Shown here one piece after another: positions 51,929-60,577 of a stretch of 64,000 nucleotides of DNA. The position numbers and the translations under genes are program-made. This DNA comes from Owenweeksia sp. (GTDB taxonomy: Bacteria; Bacteroidota; Bacteroidia; Flavobacteriales; Schleiferiaceae). The first letter of the stretch is position 1, and every line of letters starts with the position of its first letter. Below the pieces are notes generated by a model that was not told where the DNA came from, did not search any database, and saw only the letters and a list, made by a program, of their open reading frames with translations. The stretch spans positions 1 to 64,000 of the forward strand of contig NZNV01000024.1 of assembly GCA_002695025.1 (NCBI GenBank), read 5' to 3'.

Positions 51929-53290
51929 TCAATTGCTAATTCCCATTAATTCTTCCTTCCAATTGATACCGTCAAAACTACCGGAGCTCATGATCAGTAC
52001 GGCACATTTATCCTGAGTACGTTCTTTGAGTGCGGCAAGTAATGAGGCATTGTTGTTGAATACCTCCAGATGTGTGGGGCGTCCAAATGCCTTATAGACA
52101 GCGGCATCGCTGAGTGCCGGTAATTTTTTGTGTTCTACTACAGCAGGGTTAAAGTAAACCATAGCTTCACCGGCTGCGTCCAGGCTCCCCTGGTATTGGT
52201 CTATAAATTTTATGTTGAGGCTGCTGAAGGTGTGTAATTCCAGGCAGGCTATGAGTTTATAGTCCGGATAGCCCTCCTTAACGGCTTGCACGGTAGCTTT
52301 TACTTTTGAAGGGGCATGAGCAAAATCCCGGAACGCAATCATTTGGTTGGTAGAGAAAATGGTTTCCAGCCTGTGGCTGGCACCCTTGAATGACCCGATA
52401 GCTTCGTAGAACTCTTCATCGCTAACACCCATCTGGTTGCAGATCCAGCGCGCACCTTCCAGATTATTCATATTGTGCCTTCCGAATATCTCAAGCGGTA
52501 CTTCGCCCATTTCGGTATGCAGTATTGTACGGTTGTCCTGCACGGAATAATCGGGCAGGGAATAGGCAAACTTCTTTACCTCGTTGGAGGCGCGCTCTAC
52601 CACCTTCACCACTTCCGGGTCGGTTTCGTTGTAGATCACCACACCTCCGGGCTCAATCACCTCCAGCAACTTATCAAATTGTTCCAGGTAGCTTTCATAG
52701 GTAGGAAAAACGTTTACATGATCCCATGCAATACCGGAGAGCAGGGTAATATTGGGTTTGTAATGAATAAACTTGGGTCTCAGATCAATGGGTGAGGAGA
52801 GGTATTCATCGCCTTCCAGTAACATAAACTCATTGTTATGCGTGAGTTTCACCATAGTCTCAAAGCCCTCCAGTTGCGCACCTACCATAAAGTCACAATC
52901 GCGTTGGTGAAAATGCAATACGTGCAATATCATAGCGGTAATGCTGGTTTTGCCGTGGCTGCCGGCAATAACCACCCGTGTTTTATCCTTGCTTTGTTCA
53001 TAAAGGAACTCCGGGTAAGAAACCACTTTAAGGCCCATTTCCCGGGCTTTGATCAATTCAGGGTTATCCTTGCGGGCGTGCATGCCCAGGATCACAAAGT
53101 CCAGATCCTTACTCAGAATATCCGGATTCCAGCCTGAGTGAGAGGGAAGCAAACCATGCTTAGCCAAACGTCCTCTGGAGGGTTCAAATATCTCATCATC
53201 ACTTCCTGATACTTCGTAACCCTTTAGATGGAGGGCTATGGCCAGGTTGTGCATGGCACTACCACCAATAGCAATAAAATGTACTTTCAT
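51929..53290 (-). CDS. mpl: UDP-N-acetylmuramate:tripeptide ligase
   Basis: 453 residues. Recycles the cell-wall tripeptide L-Ala-gamma-D-Glu-meso-DAP. Mur-ligase fold: MKVHFIAIGGSAMHNLAIAL (Mpl opening), ATP loop AGSHGKTSITAMI near residue 110, LLEGDEYLSSPIDLRPKF, GIAWDHVNVFPTYE, and the C-terminal domain with FRDFAHAPSKVKATVQAVKE. The N-terminal sequence and lack of a MurE-type DAP loop identify Mpl over MurC. Starts 28 bases before pyrR on the same strand. Confidence 0.93.
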   Translation of the reverse strand: MKVHFIAIGGSAMHNLAIALHLKGYEVSGSDDEIFEPSRGRLAKHGLLPSHSGWNPDILSKDLDFVILGMHARKDNPELIKAREMGLKVVSYPEFLYEQSKDKTRVVIAGSHGKTSITAMILHVLHFHQRDCDFMVGAQLEGFETMVKLTHNNEFMLLEGDEYLSSPIDLRPKFIHYKPNITLLSGIAWDHVNVFPTYESYLEQFDKLLEVIEPGGVVIYNETDPEVVKVVERASNEVKKFAYSLPDYSVQDNRTILHTEMGEVPLEIFGRHNMNNLEGARWICNQMGVSDEEFYEAIGSFKGASHRLETIFSTNQMIAFRDFAHAPSKVKATVQAVKEGYPDYKLIACLELHTFSSLNIKFIDQYQGSLDAAGEAMVYFNPAVVEHKKLPALSDAAVYKAFGRPTHLEVFNNNASLLAALKERTQDKCAVLIMSSGSFDGINWKEELMGISN

Positions 53291-53308
53291 GAAATGTGCT
53301 TAGCAGCG

Positions 53309-53316
53309 CAAATCTA
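53309..53316 (-). promoter_or_regulatory. -7 box for mpl
   Basis: TAGATTTG on the minus strand (53316 to 53309) matches TAnnTTTG, 19 bases before the mpl ATG at 53290. It could drive mpl-pyrR-pyrB. No TTG at -33. Confidence 0.4.
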
Positions 53317-53364
53317 AGAAAAGCTGAACGCAGAAATAAGGCTTTCAGCGAGCCAATTGAAGCT

Positions 53365-54123
53365 TTAGAATAAACCTACTGCCAGGGAGTCCATCATCAT
53401 TTCCGCAATTTCATAATCCACCGGATCTGAAATGTCAGAAATTACCGTAGGCTTGGCTACAATGTCAAAGTCATTGAAGATGGGTTCAATATCCACATTA
53501 AGGATCAGGTTAACCTCTGATGAACTGGACAGTGAGAAGTTAAGCTTATCGCTTCGGTACTTCTTAGAAATAAAGTAGCCGCCAATATTATACTCAAACG
53601 GAATATTACCTGCGGTATCCAGTGGGTCTGCAGGATCAATGGCCCGTCCTTTTATAACAAGGGCGTTGTACCCAAAACCATCATTTCGGATAAGATCCGC
53701 ATCGGTAAGTGCATCACCACGTGGGTTAGTAGGGCGGTTTGCCCAGGCCACTGAGTCCAGGCCAATCTTAAAACCATAATGCCCTGAGTATCCTCCTGGC
53801 TCCAATATAGCTACAAACTTGGTTAAGGCATCAGTGCTGATGGCGTAATAGCCTGTATCCCAGAGAACGCTGTCGCGCTCCGGCTTATTGGTATGGATAA
53901 AGTATAAGTTGTTCAGCAGAAATTTTATATCAGTAATGAAGAAGCGGTTACCCTTATTGTTTACCAGTACGCTGTCTTCATAAATACCTTTATCACCGTA
54001 CAGAAACGAAGTCTTTAATTGCAGGTTTTCCTCAGGAAGGGCAGGGTTGTCATTGGTGAGGTCTTTTTCCTTACAGGCTACGATGCTTATTACTACAAAG
54101 GCCAGTAATGCTAATTTCTTCAT
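53365..54123 (-). CDS. MbnP-like lipoprotein
   Basis: 252 residues from the ATG at 54121-54123; the longer frame to 54165 would spoil the signal. MKKLALLAFVVISIVAC gives lipidated Cys17. The mature part has NNKGNRFFITDIKFLLNNLY, YAISTDALTKFVAILEPGGYSG, YGFKIGLDSVAWANRPTN and VDIEPIFNDFDIV, the pattern of the MbnP family. Some members bind copper in methanobactin systems, but most Bacteroidota ones have no known ligand. No methanobactin-like precursor is seen. Monocistronic with mpl nearby. Confidence 0.75.
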   Translation of the reverse strand: MKKLALLAFVVISIVACKEKDLTNDNPALPEENLQLKTSFLYGDKGIYEDSVLVNNKGNRFFITDIKFLLNNLYFIHTNKPERDSVLWDTGYYAISTDALTKFVAILEPGGYSGHYGFKIGLDSVAWANRPTNPRGDALTDADLIRNDGFGYNALVIKGRAIDPADPLDTAGNIPFEYNIGGYFISKKYRSDKLNFSLSSSSEVNLILNVDIEPIFNDFDIVAKPTVISDISDPVDYEIAEMMMDSLAVGLF

Positions 54124-54215
54124 GGGAATTTTTTTCAAATATAACGTCAGCAGGGAATAAGTCAAGTATTCACTTGTTTAGCCCTGATTTTATTTATTTA
54201 ACGAAGGACCAAGCC

Positions 54216-54989
54216 TCAGGGTTGGGGCTCGGAAGTTTTTTCCAGCTGTTTCATTACGTTGAACTCTTGGCTCTGCTCAATACTTTCCATGATCTGTTCC
54301 AGTATTTTGGCTGATGGTTTGGAATAATCAATATCCAGTGGTTCCTTAAACTGTATAGAAAGTTTTACGCCCTTCTTTTTAAGGAAAAGGCCCTTTTTGT
54401 CAAAAGCCCTGCGGAAGCCATCCACCACCACCGGGATAACAATAGGCTTTTTCTCTTTAATGATATGGGCTGTACCTCTGCGCCCGGACACATAGGGTTT
54501 GGTAGTTCCCTGTGGGAAGGTAATGACCCAGCCAGCGTTCATGGCCTTGTAAATCTTATTGATGTCACGCGGATCCACACCACGGTCTATTTCCTTTCCT
54601 GCTTCCCGCCAGCTGCGTTTTATGGATACGGAACCCACGTAGGCAAACAGTTTGGGCAATATACCCGCTTTCATGGTTTCCTTAGCTGCTACAAAATATA
54701 TATTGACCTTGGGGTTTAGCAGGTACCAGGGAAAATTGATACGGTCATACACCCCCCATTTGGCACAACAAAACACCTGGTACATTCCGGTTACATCCGC
54801 AAAATAGGTTTGGTGGTTGCTTACAAAAAGAACATTATTACCGGGCAGTGTTTTAAGGATCTTACTTCCCTTGATCACGGTCTTATTTATAATGTTAAAC
54901 CGGTAGTAGGCAATAATCCCGATCACAAAGATCAGCATCCTTTTAATGAGCAGAGAATTGCCAAAAGCATCGAAGAAACGTATTTTCAT
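54216..54989 (-). CDS. PlsC-type lysophospholipid acyltransferase
   Basis: 257 residues. Motif I VSNHQTYFADV (HxxxxD variant), motif II around YPWYLLNPKVNI, motif III FPQGTTKPYVSGRRG and motif IV with IPVVVDGFRRA. An N-terminal membrane helix LIKRMLIFVIGIIAYYRF anchors it to the inner membrane. It transfers acyl groups to the sn-2 position of lysophosphatidate or a relative. The exact acceptor cannot be read. Located 29 bases before the Nudix gene. Confidence 0.88.
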   Translation of the reverse strand: MKIRFFDAFGNSLLIKRMLIFVIGIIAYYRFNIINKTVIKGSKILKTLPGNNVLFVSNHQTYFADVTGMYQVFCCAKWGVYDRINFPWYLLNPKVNIYFVAAKETMKAGILPKLFAYVGSVSIKRSWREAGKEIDRGVDPRDINKIYKAMNAGWVITFPQGTTKPYVSGRRGTAHIIKEKKPIVIPVVVDGFRRAFDKKGLFLKKKGVKLSIQFKEPLDIDYSKPSAKILEQIMESIEQSQEFNVMKQLEKTSEPQP

Positions 54990-55018
54990 AGAGTGCTGTA
55001 TCCCCGGCCAAATATAAG

Positions 55019-55663
55019 TTAATTCAGATTGGGAGCCCGCTGCGTGAACATGGCCCGTAGCTCACTGATCATCATAGCCGTGGCTCCCCAGATAATGTGC
55101 CCGTTAATGTTAAAAGCCGGAACTTTAAGTTTAAAGCCACGGGCATCAACTATGGTTTGCTTAAGGCTTTCACCCGGGAGAAAGAGATTGAAATCCAGGC
55201 TCAGGATCTCTGCCACCTCACTTTCCTGTGGGAAAAATTCGGGCTTCTGATCCAGTATACCCACAAAAGGATACACAAAAAAGTTACTGGGCGGAATATA
55301 CAGGGCTGTGAGAGAACCTAATAGGGTTATATCACCAGCCTTTACACCTATTTCCTCATGGGTTTCACGCAGGGCAGTATCCATAAAGCTTTCGTCTTCC
55401 GGTTCGCGCCTGCCCCCCGGAAAGCTGATTTGCCCGGAATGCACACCCGGATACTCCACACGTCTGGTAAGGATAAGGTGCGGGCGGTTTTGCATGGGAA
55501 AAAAAAGGGCGGCCGTAGCCGCCTGTTTTACTTTTTCCTGGTCTATCCTTTTCAGGTCCACCCTTTCCCGGCCGGCCGGGGTCATTTGGTACTGTGCGTC
55601 CTGGCCGGGCAGCGGGCGGGTAAAGGCCTTTTCCAGTTCTTCCCTGAAATGGTTGAAATCCAA
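55019..55663 (-). CDS. CoA-pyrophosphatase-type Nudix hydrolase
   Basis: 214 residues. The start is TTG at 55661-55663; no ATG occurs before an upstream stop, and the next internal Met would remove a conserved strand. Nudix box GGRREPEDESFMDTALRETHEEIG (GX5EX7REUXEEXGU fits) preceded by the PNUDIX UPF0035-like HLILTRRVEYPGVHSGQISF that marks the CoA pyrophosphatase (NudL) group. It hydrolyses CoA or related dinucleotides (family knowledge). Lies 3 bases after the stop of the DUF6263-like gene. Confidence 0.87.
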   Translation of the reverse strand: MDFNHFREELEKAFTRPLPGQDAQYQMTPAGRERVDLKRIDQEKVKQAATAALFFPMQNRPHLILTRRVEYPGVHSGQISFPGGRREPEDESFMDTALRETHEEIGVKAGDITLLGSLTALYIPPSNFFVYPFVGILDQKPEFFPQESEVAEILSLDFNLFLPGESLKQTIVDARGFKLKVPAFNINGHIIWGATAMMISELRAMFTQRAPNLN

Positions 55664-55666
55664 GGT

Positions 55667-56494
55667 TTACTTAGAGGTTTGCGTTATGGAAGTTACCATG
55701 AAAAATTCACCTTGTTGCGGATCAGAACCACTTACAGTTTGTGAAAGTGTACTGGAGATAATACGTCCGGTTTTCTTATCGAAAGTCATTTTACCGCCCA
55801 TTTTCAGGTTCATATCCTTTACTTCAGAAGCCTCAGCATCTTCCATTTTCAGATCTTCCTTTCCGGCTGAAGTAGAAATGATCACTTCATCACGGGTAAT
55901 CTCATCTACTTTGTAGTTCAGCGATAACTCAAAGGGGGCCATGCCGGAGCCTGAATTTTCTTCTTTCCAGGTATCATTTTTAGAGATCTCCTGTTTGGGC
56001 ATTTTCATAAAAAGGTTATCAACAAAATCAGCCATGTTAATAGGTCCCTCAGCGGTTTCGGTTGGTTTTTCAACTACCTCACCCATGCTGTTTACTTTAA
56101 AGGTGATCTTTTTATTGAGTATGGGCTCAAATTGTTGAGCCACCATAGCTCCCATACCTTGAGATGTTTCAGGATCATTGGAATCGTAGAATATTTCCAT
56201 TCCCTGGGCAGATTGCCTTGCGGTAAGACTGGTAATAGAGGCCTCGATGGTATGGATACCCTCAGCTGATTTGTCCATTACCTTATAGTTAAGAGAGGAA
56301 GTGGTTTCCATCTTAAAAGCTTCTTCCTGTAATGAGGCATCGGTAAAAGAAGTGATCTTCATATCAGTAACAATGGTGTGCTCAGCACCCTTGTCCAGGT
56401 TCAGCCGCAAAAGAGTTCCTTTAGGGGCAGTTTCTTCGGCCATAACCGCTGTAAAAGCAAACACACTCAGTATTGAAAACGCTATTTTCTTCAT
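55667..56494 (-). CDS. Exported DUF6263-like protein
   Basis: 275 residues. Signal peptide MKKIAFSILSVFAFTAVMAE, then a beta-rich mature protein with TLLRLNLDKGAEHTIVTDM, SLNYKVMDKSAEGIHTIEAS, ITFKVNSMGEVVEKPTETAE and GKMTFDKKTGRIISSTLSQT. This is the repeating layout of a family found in Bacteroidota that I recall as DUF6263. Likely periplasmic or surface located. Function unknown. Divergent from oxyR (121 bases between starts); the Nudix gene follows immediately. Confidence 0.68.
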   Translation of the reverse strand: MKKIAFSILSVFAFTAVMAEETAPKGTLLRLNLDKGAEHTIVTDMKITSFTDASLQEEAFKMETTSSLNYKVMDKSAEGIHTIEASITSLTARQSAQGMEIFYDSNDPETSQGMGAMVAQQFEPILNKKITFKVNSMGEVVEKPTETAEGPINMADFVDNLFMKMPKQEISKNDTWKEENSGSGMAPFELSLNYKVDEITRDEVIISTSAGKEDLKMEDAEASEVKDMNLKMGGKMTFDKKTGRIISSTLSQTVSGSDPQQGEFFMVTSITQTSK

Positions 56495-56573
56495 TTTGAA
56501 ATTTTAATTTTTGCGAAGTTAAGGATATAGCAGAATTTATTTAATGTTTAACCATTTAATTGATAAGGTTGAT

Positions 56574-56581
56574 TATATTTG
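56574..56581 (+). promoter_or_regulatory. -7 box for oxyR
   Basis: TATATTTG is a perfect TAnnTTTG, 34 bases before the oxyR ATG at 56616. Upstream is AT-rich without a clear TTG at -33. OxyR-family proteins often repress their own gene from such a divergent region. Confidence 0.55.
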
Positions 56582-56615
56582 TAATCACGTTAGATAAAAG
56601 CTATAACTTAATATT

Positions 56616-57557
56616 ATGACCCTCACACAATTACAATATCTCATTGCTGTGGATAATCATCGCCACTTTGCCAAAGCTGCCGAAGCCAGCTTTGTAACCC
56701 AGCCTACCTTGAGTATGCAGATACAAAAACTGGAGGAGGAACTGGGCGTTTTGTTGTTTGACCGGAGTAAGCACCCTGTAAGACCTACTTCCATTGGAGA
56801 GCGTATTATCAAGCAGGCCAGGAATGTGATCAATGAATCACATCGTATCCATGAAATCCTGCAGGAATCCAAAAATCAGTTGGAAGGACCGTTTAAATTA
56901 GGAGTAATTCCTACCGTTGCGCCTTCCCTGGTGCCGCGCTTTATCAGCAAGTTCCACCAGAAGTTTCCTAATATCCAGTTACAGATCCAGGAATTGCGCA
57001 CGGATAAGATTGTGGAAAAGTTGCGTATTGATGAACTGGATGCCGCCTTGCTGGCCACCCCTCTGGAAGAGAAGGGTATTATTGAAAGGCCTCTTTATTA
57101 CGAGCCTTTTATGGCTTTTGTACCCGAGAACCATCGCTTGTCCAAAGAATCTTTTATTACCAATTCGGAACTGGATATCAATGATATACTATTGCTTAAT
57201 GAAGGACATTGCTTCCGTAACAGCATCCTCAATATTTGTAAGCAAAACTCTACTAACGAGCACAAACCTATAGAGCTGGAAAGCGGGAATTTTGAAACCC
57301 TCATTAAGCTTAGCAAGAAAGGATTCGGAATGACCCTGGTACCGTATTTACACGCTATTGACCTTCCCAAGGAAGACCAGAAGTATGTTAAGCCTATAGC
57401 GGATCCACGTCCTTCCAGGGAGATCAGCATTGTGTATACTCGTGCTGAGCTCAAGATCAAGGTTATTGAAGAACTAATGAAGATCATCAGGAAAACCGTT
57501 CCGGAAAAATTGCTGAATGAGCGCAATGAAGTGGTAAGTCCCTTGCGTTCAGCCTAA
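56616..57557 (+). CDS. oxyR: Hydrogen-peroxide-sensing LysR regulator OxyR
   Basis: 313 residues. N-terminal winged HTH at about 1-60 (FAKAAEASFVTQPTLSMQIQ). The regulatory domain carries two cysteines in LNEGHCFRNSILNICKQ, which count to Cys199 and Cys208 with the E. coli spacing of eight residues between, i.e. the peroxide-sensing disulfide pair. Its presence in place of, or beside, PerR suggests control of catalase, peroxiredoxin and Dps genes, none of which lies in the window. Divergent from the DUF6263 gene. Confidence 0.94.
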   Translation: MTLTQLQYLIAVDNHRHFAKAAEASFVTQPTLSMQIQKLEEELGVLLFDRSKHPVRPTSIGERIIKQARNVINESHRIHEILQESKNQLEGPFKLGVIPTVAPSLVPRFISKFHQKFPNIQLQIQELRTDKIVEKLRIDELDAALLATPLEEKGIIERPLYYEPFMAFVPENHRLSKESFITNSELDINDILLLNEGHCFRNSILNICKQNSTNEHKPIELESGNFETLIKLSKKGFGMTLVPYLHAIDLPKEDQKYVKPIADPRPSREISIVYTRAELKIKVIEELMKIIRKTVPEKLLNERNEVVSPLRSA

Positions 57558-57605
57558 AAAAAGTTTGAACCTGCGGCACGGTATTCCGTTTATGAATTAA
57601 AGTAT

Positions 57606-58211
57606 ATGGAATATAAGGAGTCACATATAGCCCTGTTTCCGCTTAACATATTCCTTTTACCGGGAGACTATACCCAATTGTACATTTTTGAGGACCGTTA
57701 TAAACAACTCATTAACGATTGTATCAAGGATAAAATGGCGTTTGGTATTGCTTTTTCCAATGCCATAAATGTGCAGAACCTGGGCAGCCTGGTAGAGGTA
57801 AGTGAAGTAATAGAGCGGCACCCGGGAGGAGAGATGGATATTATGGTCAAGGCCATCTCCGTATTTCAGCTTGAAAAGTTTTATATCCAGAAAGAAGGGA
57901 AGCTTTATCCTGAAGGAAAGGTACGTGAGCTGGAAGCCGTTCGTAATGTGAAGTTAGGGCATCAATTTCTGAGCAGGTTCAGGGAGTATCTCCTTAAGTA
58001 TAAGATGTACAGTTCGGATGTGTTAGCCGGAATGGAGCCTCGCATTTTTGATGTTGCCAATGAAATGTACCTGGGAGACCAGGAAAAGGTGGAGTTGGTA
58101 GGCCTTGCCGATCCTGAAAAAATGGAAAACTATCTCAGGAATTATATTCGCTACCTGGAACTCTTACAAGTACAGGAAAAAAATGTCTTTCAAAATATTT
58201 ATCTCAACTAG
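57606..58211 (+). CDS. Lon substrate-binding-domain (Lon-N) protein
   Basis: 201 residues. Only the Lon N-terminal domain is present: LFPLNIFLLPGDYTQLYIFE then EDRYKQLINDCIKDKMAFGI and GSLVEVSEVIERHPGGEMDI. There is no AAA or peptidase part, so it is not a protease. Stand-alone Lon-N proteins are widespread and their role is unsettled. The final 29 bases overlap the next gene. Confidence 0.87.
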   Translation: MEYKESHIALFPLNIFLLPGDYTQLYIFEDRYKQLINDCIKDKMAFGIAFSNAINVQNLGSLVEVSEVIERHPGGEMDIMVKAISVFQLEKFYIQKEGKLYPEGKVRELEAVRNVKLGHQFLSRFREYLLKYKMYSSDVLAGMEPRIFDVANEMYLGDQEKVELVGLADPEKMENYLRNYIRYLELLQVQEKNVFQNIYLN

Positions 58212-58998
58212 GTTACTGCTCTCTATACTAGTAGCTCAGCTATTTATTTCGTCCTGTGGATCGCCAGGCATTGATCCTAATGAGAATGCGGCCCGGGAGG
58301 ATAGGGGTAACGAGCCAAGCGGGCAATCGGCAGGAGATACCCAAGAGGAGGATGACGGAATTGCCCCGATTACCGATTCCAACAGCGAGGATTTCTTCTT
58401 ACAGTATGCGCGGAAACATCCGGAAAATTCAGCAGTGATTAAAACCGATTTCGGGGATATTACTATTGAATTGTATGCCAACACACCTGTACACCGTGCT
58501 AATTTCCTTTACCTCACCAGGCAGGATTACTTTGATGGAACCTGGTTTTATCGGGTATCCAAAGGACATGTAATACAGGCCGGTAATAATGATGATCCTG
58601 AGACTCTTCAAAAAAGGAAGCGTTTGGGAGACTATACGCTTCCCAATGAAATAAGTGCAGGAAACCTGCACCGTAGGGGGGCAGTAGCTGCGGCCAGAAG
58701 TTATTATCAAAACCCTGAAAAGCGTTCTGATCCTTTTGAGTTTTATATATGCCTCGGCCAGAGCTATACCTACAATCAGTTGAAAGCAATGGAAGAAGAG
58801 TACGGTATAAAGCTTTCCGAAGCACAAATAAAGGTATACGCTTCTGAAGGAGGAGCGCCACACCTGGATGAGGAACATACGGTATTCGGAAGAGTGGTAA
58901 GCGGTATGGATGTAGTGGAGAAAATTGCCGAAGAGAAGGTGGATGAGGGAGAGTGGCCACTCAACAATATACCCATTACCGTGCGCGTAATCGATTAA
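58183..58998 (+). CDS. Cyclophilin-type peptidyl-prolyl isomerase lipoprotein
   Basis: 271 residues from the ATG at 58183 (MSFKIFISTRLL), which begins inside the Lon-N gene; the frame from 58105 has no signal. The lipobox LFISSC gives a lipidated Cys. After an acidic linker (GDTQEEDDG) the cyclophilin fold runs from about residue 85: VIKTDFGDITIELYAN, NFLYLTRQDYFDGTWFYRV, VIQAGNNDD, GAVAAARSYYQNPEKRSDPF and HTVFGRVVSGMDVVEKI. A periplasmic, membrane-tethered folding helper, Bacteroidota-type. Confidence 0.9.
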   Translation: MSFKIFISTRLLLSILVAQLFISSCGSPGIDPNENAAREDRGNEPSGQSAGDTQEEDDGIAPITDSNSEDFFLQYARKHPENSAVIKTDFGDITIELYANTPVHRANFLYLTRQDYFDGTWFYRVSKGHVIQAGNNDDPETLQKRKRLGDYTLPNEISAGNLHRRGAVAAARSYYQNPEKRSDPFEFYICLGQSYTYNQLKAMEEEYGIKLSEAQIKVYASEGGAPHLDEEHTVFGRVVSGMDVVEKIAEEKVDEGEWPLNNIPITVRVID

Positions 58999-59008
58999 AA
59001 CATACCTC

Positions 59009-59488
59009 ATGAAGAAGTTAATGTTGAGCCTGATGGTAGCTTTTGTACTGGGCACGCAAGCGCAGGATGAACCTTTTCGCCTGGAAAACTACAACCTCGG
59101 TGAGAATAATCTTGCTATGGATGGATATGACCCTGTTGCCTACTTTTCAGAAGGAAGGGCGATAAAGGGAAAGAAAATCTTTAGCTACGTTCACAAGGGA
59201 GTGCTTTACTATTTTGCCTCAGCACCCCATCGCGATCAGTTTGCATCCAACCCCTACCGGTATGAACCGGAGTATGGAGGGTGGTGTGCCTACCAGATGG
59301 GACGTAATGGCGAAAAAGTTTCCATAAATCCCAAAACTTTCGAGATCAGGGATGGCCGGCTTTACCTCTTTTATAACCAGTTTTTTGTGAATACCAAAAC
59401 CAGGTGGCTGAAGAACCGCAAGGAACTCCATAGCGGGGCTGACACACATTGGCAGGAATGGGAAAGTGGTAAGCGCAAAGAAGAATAG
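59009..59488 (+). CDS. YHS domain protein, secreted
   Basis: 159 residues. Signal peptide MKKLMLSLMVAFVLGTQAQ. The YHS core NLAMDGYDPVAYFSEGRAIK is followed by FSYVHKGVLYYFASAPHRDQFASN and PYRYEPEYGGWCAYQMGRNG, which carries the conserved Tyr-Gly-Gly-Trp-Cys. YHS proteins are small, possibly metal-binding, and of unknown function. Downstream of the cyclophilin gene by 10 bases and probably co-transcribed with it. Confidence 0.87.
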   Translation: MKKLMLSLMVAFVLGTQAQDEPFRLENYNLGENNLAMDGYDPVAYFSEGRAIKGKKIFSYVHKGVLYYFASAPHRDQFASNPYRYEPEYGGWCAYQMGRNGEKVSINPKTFEIRDGRLYLFYNQFFVNTKTRWLKNRKELHSGADTHWQEWESGKRKEE

Positions 59489-59535
59489 ATTACCATTTTC
59501 TCACGGGAAAAAAGGATATTCAGATCAATAACCCT

Positions 59536-59543
59536 TATTTTCG
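59536..59543 (+). promoter_or_regulatory. Possible -7 box (TATTTTCG) for sucD
   Basis: TATTTTCG, one mismatch from TAnnTTTG, ends 34 bases before the sucD ATG at 59577. The same octamer precedes the DUF493 and rhomboid-2 genes. Confidence 0.35.
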
Positions 59544-59576
59544 CGGCAACGTAAAATATTAAAACCACACTCTCCG

Positions 59577-60458
59577 ATGAGCGTACTTGTAAATAAAGAT
59601 TCCAAGGTTATAGTTCAGGGTTTTACCGGTAGCGAAGGATCCTTCCATGCCGGCCAAATGATAGAATACGGTACTAATGTAGTTGGTGGTGTTACGCCTG
59701 GTAAAGGCGGACAGACCCACCTTGACAAGCCGGTATTCAATACCGTTGCCGAAGCGGTTAAAAAGACCGGTGCTGATGTTTCCATCATATTTGTACCCCC
59801 GGCATTTGCTGCCGATGCCATTATGGAGGCGGCAGAAGCAGGTATCAAAGTGATTGTAACCATTACCGAAGGAATTCCTGTGAAGGATATGGTAATAGTA
59901 AAAGAATATCTCAAGGATAAGGATTGCCGCATGGTAGGTCCTAACTGTCCTGGTGTGATGACAGCCGGTGAGGCTAAAGTAGGGATCATGCCCGGCTTTA
60001 TTTTCAACCCGGGTCGTATAGGTATCATATCCAAATCAGGAACCCTTACCTACGAAGCGGTAGACCAGATCACCAAGGCTGGAATGGGTCAGTCCACCGC
60101 CATTGGTATTGGAGGTGATCCTATAATCGGAACTTCTATGAAAGAAGCGGTTGAGTTATTAATGAATGATCCGGAAACCGATGGTATCGTAATGATCGGT
60201 GAGATTGGTGGACAGATGGAACCGGATGCTGCGCGCTGGATCAAAGAATACGGCAATGGAAAACCCGTAGTAGGTTTTATTGCCGGAGAAACTGCTCCTA
60301 AAGGCCGTACCATGGGCCATGCCGGAGCTATAGTAGGTGGCAGTGATGATACTGCGCAGGCTAAAAAAGCCATCCTGCGTGAATGTGGTATTCACGTAGT
60401 GGATTCTCCTGCCGATATCGGAGCTAAAATGGCCGAACTGATAGGTGTTACCGCTTAA
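59577..60458 (+). CDS. sucD: Succinyl-CoA synthetase subunit alpha
   Basis: 293 residues. TCA-cycle enzyme interconverting succinyl-CoA and succinate. [20 protein letters not shown] is the CoA-binding start, [20 protein letters not shown] and [20 protein letters not shown] follow, and the phosphohistidine is in [13 protein letters not shown]. The partner gene sucC is not nearby, as is common in Bacteroidota. A strong terminator closes the gene. Confidence 0.96.
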   Translation: MSVLVNKDSKVIVQGFTGSEGSFHAGQMIEYGTNVVGGVTPGKGGQTHLDKPVFNTVAEAVKKTGADVSIIFVPPAFAADAIMEAAEAGIKVIVTITEGIPVKDMVIVKEYLKDKDCRMVGPNCPGVMTAGEAKVGIMPGFIFNPGRIGIISKSGTLTYEAVDQITKAGMGQSTAIGIGGDPIIGTSMKEAVELLMNDPETDGIVMIGEIGGQMEPDAARWIKEYGNGKPVVGFIAGETAPKGRTMGHAGAIVGGSDDTAQAKKAILRECGIHVVDSPADIGAKMAELIGVTA

Positions 60459-60483
60459 TACGATAAAATAATCCACAAATAGA

Positions 60484-60509
60484 AAAACCCCGCATTTGCG
60501 GGGTTTTTT
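60484..60509 (+). terminator. Terminator of sucD
   Basis: Stem AAAACCCCGCA (60484-60494) / TGCGGGGTTTT (60497-60507), tight loop, then T to 60509. It lies about 25 bases after the sucD stop. Confidence 0.92.
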
Positions 60510-60577
60510 GTTTGAGGGGAAATGAATTTAGGTTTGTTTTTTATTACTTTCACGGCCCTAGGGATGAAAGCTATATA

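Noticed and set aside
53365-54123. Methanobactin (copper peptide) locus because of the MbnP-like protein
   Set aside because: No MbnB/MbnC or precursor peptide gene is present; MbnP-like lipoproteins are common in Bacteroidota without such clusters.
57606-58211. Truncated Lon protease
   Set aside because: Stand-alone Lon-N proteins of about 200 residues are a normal family; no remnant of AAA or peptidase domains follows.
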